This document shows, piece after piece, positions 57,641-64,000 of a stretch of DNA of 64,000 nt. How positions within the stretch are numbered: position 1 is the stretch's first letter; each line of letters starts with the position of its first letter. The DNA is from Cladopsammia gracilis (Eukaryota; Cnidaria; Anthozoa; Scleractinia; Dendrophylliidae): positions 417,728-481,727 of the forward strand of contig JAJGOT010000594.1 in NCBI GenBank assembly GCA_022457155.1. The letters are read 5' to 3'. The notes beneath the pieces are model-generated. The model saw only the letters and a program-made list of their open reading frames with translations. It was not told where the DNA came from and searched no databases. The position numbers and the translations under genes were made by a program.

Positions 57641-59410
57641 GACTAGAGAGTCACACTAAAAAACTAAACGAGGCTAAGGCCACAAAAGCTCGTTCAACCA
57701 CTGATGTAAATTCTCGCAGAGTCTAAATCGCACAGTGCGCACAGTGAAAACATTGTTAACAACAACGATGTAAATAAGATTGAGTACCTTGAAAAACAAA
57801 TCGCAGATCTATAAAAGATCTGTTATGTACACACTTGCTGAAAGACAATAAAAATGTTGAAAGCTATAACAGTGTATTTCTGAATCAAAAGTGCAAAGGC
57901 TCAGTAAAAATATCCAACCGGCAAACAGCGTAGGAAAAATATTACACAAAGGCGGAATGCCAAAGACTAAAGGGAATTAAATGAAAATTATATTAAAATC
58001 CTCTCAGACGCAACACTCACTGACAGCCAAGTCAGTGTTATATCTAAAGGGCTCAAATTCATACCAACACCCGTGACGAATGAAGACAATATCTTGCGCG
58101 ACAACTCTTGCGCGATTTTGAACAATTCGCAATTAAAGACGGATGCGCCTCCAATACATATTTCACGGACAAAACAAGGAACCACACCCGTTCCATGTTA
58201 AATCTAGCTGGACCCCCAGTTGAACCATCTATTGCCGTTGAAAGTTACTTAGAAAATGTCAAATTAAGTCTTGCAGAGGTCAAAATTACAAAGCCTAAAT
58301 ATAATCTATCACACCCGGGGGGTGGGGTACTCGATATATCCTTGGGTGGGGAGGTGCGGCCCGGCCCCTCATACCCTAACCCTGTTTAAGACAAAAGTCG
58401 CTGATTTTCCTACCCTGTTTAAGACAGAATTCCGATTTTTGACACCCTGTTTAAGACATTTAACCCGAAAAATTTTTGCTGTAGTTTAGTAGTAGAACAT
58501 ACGCACAGGCTGTTTATCGTCCAAGAAAAGATACCCTGTTTAAGACAACAATTGATAAAATCGATACCCTGATTAAGACAAAAAATGATAAAATCGATAC
58601 CCTGTTTAAGACAAAAATCCCGAAAAACATACCCTGGCTGGCCGCACGTCCCCATTAAGCCCTTATAAGGGAGCAACACCCCCCCCCCCCCCCCCCGGGC
58701 TGTCACACAATGAACATGAAGCAATTAAAGAACTTAAAAACAATGCTGCTGTCAACCTTAAACGAGCGGATAAAGGAAGCACGACAGTGGTCCTCAACCG
58801 TTCTGACAAAATACAAGAGGTCCAGGTCCAACCAAACAACAGAGACCACTATAAACCTGTTGAGAAGCCCATGGTTTCAGACACTCTATTCAGAGTTAAG
58901 GAGATTATCACTCAACTCCACCTGGGTAAACACATTGATGACATGACAAAAAATGGCTTTCACAAACTCCTAATCCACCAAGAATACCGATATTCTACAC
59001 TCTCACAAAAATCCACAAACCTAAACCGGTCGGAAGACCTATAATAAGCCCGTTGTAGTGGACCAACAGAGAGAATCTCATCCTTTGTAGATCATTTGCT
59101 GCAGCCTACTTCTATTAAACAGAATTCGTATCTCAAAGTTAAGATATACAACTGATTTCACCAACTTCATAGAAAACACTAAAGTATCAGACGATACAAT
59201 TTTAGTGTCTATGGACGTCACAAGCTTGTACCCAAATATACCACAGGAGGAGGGTATATCACTACAGTATGCACAGCATACAACCGTTTCTACGACAATA
59301 ACCCTCCCATACCATCACAATTTAACGAGACAAACTACCTCCAAATTCATGAAACAGCCATGGGAACTAAAATGGCGGTATCTTTTGTCAAAGGCCTACT
59401 CTGGGACCTT
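57640..59410 (+). mobile_element. Degraded Penelope-like element, RT region
   Basis: In shifting frames it encodes the PLE N-terminal and RT blocks in order: SKGLKFIPTPVTNE (about 58036), YIFHGQNKEPHPFHVKS (about 58155), AEVKITKPKYNLSH (about 58270), then after an inserted element HEAIKELKNN and RADKGSTTVVLN (about 58720-58800), HYKPVEKPMVSDT, KPKPVGRPIIS (about 59020), ILVSMDVTSLYPNIPQEEG (about 59190-59250) and TAMGTKMAVSF (about 59350). Several frameshifts and stops make it inactive. It ends in a 10-bp minisatellite. Confidence 0.9.
58315..58702. mobile_element. 388-bp C/G-ended MITE inserted in the PLE, TCACAC duplication
   Basis: The PLE frame is interrupted between 58314 and 58703. TCACAC occurs on both sides (58309-58314 and 58703-58708). 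The ends are ccggggggtgggg and ccccccccgggctg. The interior has five or so copies of accctgtttaagacaaaa and a poly(C) run at 58679-58696. Confidence 0.8.
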
Positions 59411-59575
59411 AAGTCGCCTTAAGTCGCCTTAAGTCGCCTAAAGTCGCCTAAAGTCGCCTAAAGTCGCCTTAAGTCGCCTAAAGTCGCCTTAAGTCGCCTA
59501 AAGTCGCCTTAAGTCGCCTAAAGTCACCTTAAGTCGCCCTTTGCCGCTTAAGGTTGCCTGAAGTCGTTAGGCTTA
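59410..59575. repeat. 10-bp minisatellite (aagtcgcctt/a)n
   Basis: About thirteen near-identical units, then decaying units to about 59575. The first unit is in phase with the PLE sequence gggaccttaagtcgcc, so the array arose from PLE sequence. Confidence 0.95.
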
Positions 59576-59786
59576 AAAAAGGCCTGCACACCTTAAAATT
59601 GCCCTAAAAGGTTTCACTTTTACTATTTCTTGAATATATAATAATTTTATTGCCCCAAATCTCTTTTTTAGTTGCCATATATGATTATATACTGCAAGGG
59701 TATGGCCCCATGCAGTAAAACATCATGCTTCAATAGTCATGCACCGTGCCCTAGTTGCTTCAATTATATTTGCTGAACCCTATAAA

Positions 59787-59982
59787 GGATGGACCATTTT
59801 ATTTTTGAGGGGGGGGGGGGGGGGCAAATACCAAGAAAAAAAATCACGCACAGATAAAGTATAGAAAAGTATGGAAAAATCACAAAAAAATTCTTGCACA
59901 GCCTCAAGATGGTAAAAAAAAAATCATGCTTGCTAAAACAAAATGCCCAAACCCCCACCCCTAACAATAAAATGGTCCATCC
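59787..59982. mobile_element. 196-bp MITE with GGATGGACCATTTTAT termini and poly(G)
   Basis: ggatggaccattttat and ataaaatggtccatcc are perfect inverse complements. A G run lies inside the left end and a C-rich stretch inside the right. Confidence 0.85.
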
Positions 59983-61363
59983 CCAAGGAGGGTACACTCA
60001 TTCATCTTCAAAACATTGACAGCTATTTCTATAGGTTTACTTATATTTCATGGACAAAGTGTTGCTGAAAGGATGAAGTTGTGACTTATATTATAATCAA
60101 CATTTAATATGAGCAACATCATAAAAAAGAAACACTACTGATCAGCAGTCAATACTGATATACTGTTATGGTGCAGGCATTCCTTCACCTTCAGGGTATT
60201 ATTATAACAACAGTGAGAGCTGTTTTGGATCACTAAGATCACAATAATTTGAAAAGTATTTTGGGATGAAGCCCAATTATTGCTTATCACTTTTACATTA
60301 GGCAAGTAAGCTTGAAAAGATCATAAGCTTAACCAAAGAGGTCACCAAAGACAATGTAACTGTATACAAATGTACATGTACTTAACTTTTAAGCTTACTT
60401 ACCCAACGTGAAAGAGCAACGAAAAATGGGCCATTTCTCCCACATACAACCTCTAAGCTGCGTTCTAGTCATCCAACATTATTCTATTTACAACCAATCG
60501 TAACTGAACGTTTGAAAACTTGAAGCTTCTTTACAACTTGTAAGCTTATATAAATCAACCTATACGCTCAAGATTGCAAAATTTGCGTTGATTATGTTAC
60601 TATGATGGCTCTCTGTCACAAAGGTCAAAAGATTTCTTGTTATCAACCATTAAGCAGGAATGTGCAAAGGATTTGCAGCAGCTTCCAGCAGGAATTTGCC
60701 TCACTCGAGCAAACATGGCCGCCACATGTTTTGACCACGTGACTTCTCATGGATGCCCACGCGCGCGGGCGCGCGCGCACTCATGTTCAGAAAATTAGCA
60801 CTCAAATGATTCGGCAAACAAAGCCAAAGCTGAAGTGACGTGTTGCTGTTGTTGAAATTGAAACACATTCCCACCTTACAGTACAGCCTGACTAGTTGTA
60901 GGCTTCGTGGCTCTCTCTAGGCTACCACTCACGTGCTTTACCTTCGTGGCGTAGATGAGGGTCTCCCAGGGGTTTTTGGGGAACAAGGGAACACGGGAAA
61001 TTTGGCAATGGGAACACGGGAACAAGGCAAAAAAATCGTAGGGAACAAGTGAACATCAAATAGGTTAGGGAGCAGGGGAACAAACACAAAAAATTACAAG
61101 GCCCTACGTTTTTTACATAAACTTGGGGGTGATAGAAGATTTTCTGCTGTTTTCTGATTTCTTTGGTAAGTTTTTGTTCCCATCTTTCGTGTCTACTCGT
61201 CTCTACCTCTGGCGCTGAAATCGTTCTTTTCCGACAAGTGCCGACAATTGGTTTAATATTTAACTTAAACGATGTTATAGCGGTTTTCTAAAGACTATTG
61301 ATAATCAATACAGCCCGGGAAAAGGTGCAATTGTCAACCGTGTCCAGGCGTGGAAAACATGAC
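59983..61363. other. Upstream region of the NHL gene, no CDS called
   Basis: Contains an inverted repeat at about 60301-60404 (ggcaagtaagctt and aagcttactt), a CACGTG at about 60742, an alternating GC stretch (gcgcgcgggcgcgcgcgc, about 60759-60776) that could adopt Z-DNA, and gggaacaagggaacacggg-type repeats at about 60980-61080. An ATG at about 60715 (aacatggccgcc) opens only about 27 codons. Confidence 0.45.
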
Positions 61364-61530
61364 CCAGTGCCAAGAGCTGAAAGAAAAAGGTACAACTTAG
61401 TGGTGCCAAGCGCGGGAAAAAAGGAAACAAGTGCTAAGCACGGGAAAGCGTATAACTAGTGCCAAGCACGTGAAAACATGCAACCGATGCCAAGCGCGGG
61501 AAAACGTGCAACCGATGCCAGGTCAGACCT
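61364..61530 (+). repeat. Minisatellite of about 31-bp units (gtgccaagcgcgggaaaa)
   Basis: Five or six imperfect units with gccaagcgcgggaaaa followed by a variable acaagtg/caaccg tail. The same core occurs once in the MITEs at 8561-8844 and 5873-6115. It ends just before the first NHL-gene exon seen here. Confidence 0.85.
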
Positions 61531-61554
61531 GGTCAATTTTGTCAATTTTGACAG

Positions 61555-64000
61555 CACATGTGCAGCTGGTGAATTCGAAAGTCCTGAGGATGGATGTGGT
61601 CGATCTTGGTAGAAACGTTGACCGTATGTTGCTGCCAGTGACTGCAGCGATTTACCAAAATGGAGTGGAGAAGCCAGCAATACACTGGACATTTGAAATG
61701 GCGATTGGCGCCATTAGCGACCAAAAGTTGCATGGATTCCTTCAAAGATTAAGAGGAGGATTTGGAATTGCAGAGCGTTGCTCGGAACTTACAATACGCA
61801 AATTCAAAGTCTCACTGAGTACCAAAGACTTCAAAGTTACGCCAGAGTTCCCAAAAGGACGACTCTTCGAAATCGATTGCGAAGAACAGTGGCAGACTGC
61901 ATTGAAATACCTCGTGAACAGAGAGCGAGAATTAATAGGTACGTGCTGTGCATTAACTTATAGCTACTTATTAAAAGTACGGCAATTTTCAAAGGACTTG
62001 AAAAGCATCATTTGTTTTATATATTTGCCAATATTGGTTGACTGATACAGAAAGCTAAACTGGGATTGTTTTGATATAATTGACTGCCTACGTTTACACT
62101 TAGACGATTCACATGACTTACAAGGTTTTGCATTTCGGCATAAATCAGACCGGCGGGTTTGTAAAACAAGGGGAAAAAATGGTTTCGCCTGATGTCCCTA
62201 GGCTTTAGCAACTGGTTCATGTGGGTTGACGATGTCAGAATAAATCTTGTACAGCTTCGCGAGCTCAGGAATGATCCAAGTCTTTATCAAAGGCTATTGA
62301 AATTGATTCCACTCAGTGCTGTAAGGAACAGGGATCGACAAGATGTCGACTCAGTTCTCCAAATCTCGGATCCAGCTGCAACTGATGTTTTGAATACCAG
62401 TGCAGTACATGTTACACATACAGTTGTGCCAGAAAAGTATAGAATCACAGACGACAACAAGCAAGGTGTACTCAAGAGTCCTGTTGCTATTGCCATGGGT
62501 CCTCTTGGCAATATGTTCTTAAGTGACATCGGAATTGGTAAAGTTTTGAAAGTCAGGATCTCACACTATCCAGCAAACATCACGGTTGAAGTAGATTCTC
62601 TGGACTGTCCCGTTGGCATTGCTTTGCATAACAATGTGCTTTACATTTCAGAGTCTAGAAAGAGTAGCATCATGTTCAAAGACCTTACTGGCCAAACTAT
62701 TGTTGATCCAAACAAGTTAACAGTTCCGCAGTTACGAGAGAAACTAAAGGAAACAGGTGCTTGGGAGGAAGGTGACAAGAGGAAAAAGAAGAAACCATTG
62801 AAAGAGAAGATGCAAAGAGTCCTCAAAGAGAGAATGTCAAGAAGAGGTACGGCGTGTTCAAACAAGCTTCAAATAAATCACGACATACAGAACCCTTTAG
62901 CTTTGGTCTTTGACAAAGATGGCTATTTGTATGCATCTGCAAAGCAAGGGACAGTATTCAAGGTCAAAGTGGAGTCTGATCTTGTGAGCTTGAAAGGGAA
63001 AGTTATTGCTCAAATTACATTAGACTGTGGCCTTCTCTACGGAATGGCTATTCTCAATGATGAGCTGTACACAGCCTCGCACGACGATGATGGTGGAATC
63101 TTGACTGTTAATCTTGAAGACAGGACATTTGAGAAGGTTATTGGAAACGGGACAGAGTGCTCTAAAGTACACAGTCTAACAGTTTATGACGATAAGATTC
63201 TTTTCAGCGATGTTGGCAACCATTCATTGAATGTATGGAGCCCTGCAACCCGTGAATGCAGCACGTTTTCCGGAAATGGCAAAGGAACGAGGGATGGCAA
63301 ATGTGGCCAATATGCCCAGCCAACGGGTGTATTTGCTGAAAAGAAAACAGTCTTTGTGGTCGACTCTTCAACAGGCTGCTTGAGAATGACAATTGAAGTG
63401 CTTCCTTTGGTCAAGTATCTGAGTAATCTTCAGACGTTTGCTGTCACATTTGGCTTGCACCAGAAGAAACAAATGTCAACGTCGTTCACTATCGACACAG
63501 CAATTGCCAGAATCCAAGAAGTATATGACTTTGATTGCCAGTGTATAGATTGAGTCAAAGCCTTCCTTGGGACAGAAGCCCAGACTCAAGGTCCGCAGGG
63601 AACCGTTTCGTCAGTCGTTGTGGAGGACGAAAGAAGGATCTTGCTTGCACTGGGAGAAATTAGAGATCTTTTTCGAAAGTATGCCCCACAGCTTTTGGAT
63701 GTGTTCAAACTTAAAAGCCTTTTGACGCTGGTAGTGGAGAACTTTTTCTCCGAGATGAGGGCAGGTGCATCTGACATGCCAATGCAGTTGCAATTTAATT
63801 TTCGCTTCAGTCGAGCAATGAAGGAACATTTAAAGCAGATGTGCACAACCAGGTTTTCATACTACACAAGTGCGACGTCTCATTACGCAAGGGTCAAATC
63901 TGACTTGAAATATTCAGCCCTACCTAAGATGTCGCCCCCTTCTACAGCACAGTTAACAAAGCAACAAGTTCAGCAAATGAGAGACTGGCGCATGAAGTAT
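61555..64000 (+). CDS. NHL-type beta-propeller protein with SAP-like insert, partial, in-frame TGA
   Basis: Exon A ends at 61938 (GTACGT donor, phase 1). It begins at an acceptor-like site (ttgacag, 61548-61554) or uses the ATG at 61590. Exon B starts at 62202 (ccctag) and runs to the window edge. Exon A and early exon B (FSNWFMWVDDVRINLVQL) match nothing I know. From about 62490 the sequence has NHL-like blades: SPVAIAMGPLGNMFLSD, CPVGIALHNNVLYISES, NPLALVFDKDGYLYAS, GMAILNDELYTASHDDDG, VHSLTVYDDKILFSDVGNH and QPTGVFAEKKTVFVVDSS. Between blades at about 62712-62830 is a SAP-like LTVPQLREKLKETGAW plus a Lys-rich stretch. A TGA at 63551-63553 is followed by 149 open codons in the same frame, including VVENFFSEMRAGASDMPMQL, a motif style seen near transposase-derived proteins. 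It may be a recent pseudogene, an allele with a nonsense change, or two proteins. Confidence 0.7.

Noticed and set aside
61431..61552. N-terminal extension of the NHL gene through the minisatellite
   Set aside because: The frame is open only because the repeat unit lacks stops; an acceptor-like site at 61554 or the ATG at 61590 is more credible.

Overview
The window is eukaryotic nuclear DNA and most resembles an anthozoan cnidarian, probably a stony coral. The reasons are GT-AG introns, AT-rich intergenic DNA, CR1/L2-type LINEs, Penelope-like elements (PLEs), tRNA-derived SINEs and a very dense population of short inverted-repeat (MITE or foldback) elements. I cannot name the genus from sequence alone. 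There are no operons, CRISPR arrays or prokaryotic features.

Host genes. (1) A complete six-exon gene on + (16413-21952) encodes a 248-residue protein with an N-myristoylation-type start (MGTAAS) and no family I recognise. (2) A complete eight-exon gene on - (41309-30497) encodes a 378-residue GPR143 (OA1)-like seven-transmembrane receptor; every intron phase agrees, and a TCACGTGA palindrome lies 57 bp upstream of its ATG. (3) Two short - strand genes (3570-3271 and 12064-11759) encode related proteins of about 100 residues with two transmembrane segments. (4) A single-exon-coding type II membrane protein with a DXD-like motif (52933-54378) looks like a Golgi glycosyltransferase. A truncated tandem copy lies about 5 kb upstream and is cut off by a PLE fragment. 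(5) At the right edge is a partial gene for an NHL-type beta-propeller protein with a SAP-like insert (about 61555-64000). An in-frame TGA interrupts it, yet the frame stays open for 149 further codons to the window edge.

Mobile DNA. 0-16 kb is mostly foldback elements, MITEs and simple repeats around the two-TM genes. 16-22 kb is gene 1, with repeats in its introns. 22-30.5 kb is intergenic. It holds a SINE, a 5'-truncated LINE on -, a 131-bp satellite, and an inverted-repeat pair at 24.4 and 28.8 kb that may bound one 4.4-kb element. 30.5-41.3 kb is the receptor gene, with introns full of MITEs, a satellite and tRNA-like repeats. 42.9-45.6 kb is a long LINE on +. 46-60 kb holds PLE fragments, nested SINE and TIR-element insertions and the glycosyltransferase-like gene. 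60-64 kb leads into the NHL gene.

The host genes do not form a visible pathway. What links the window is nested transposon insertion and the birth of tandem repeats from transposon sequence.
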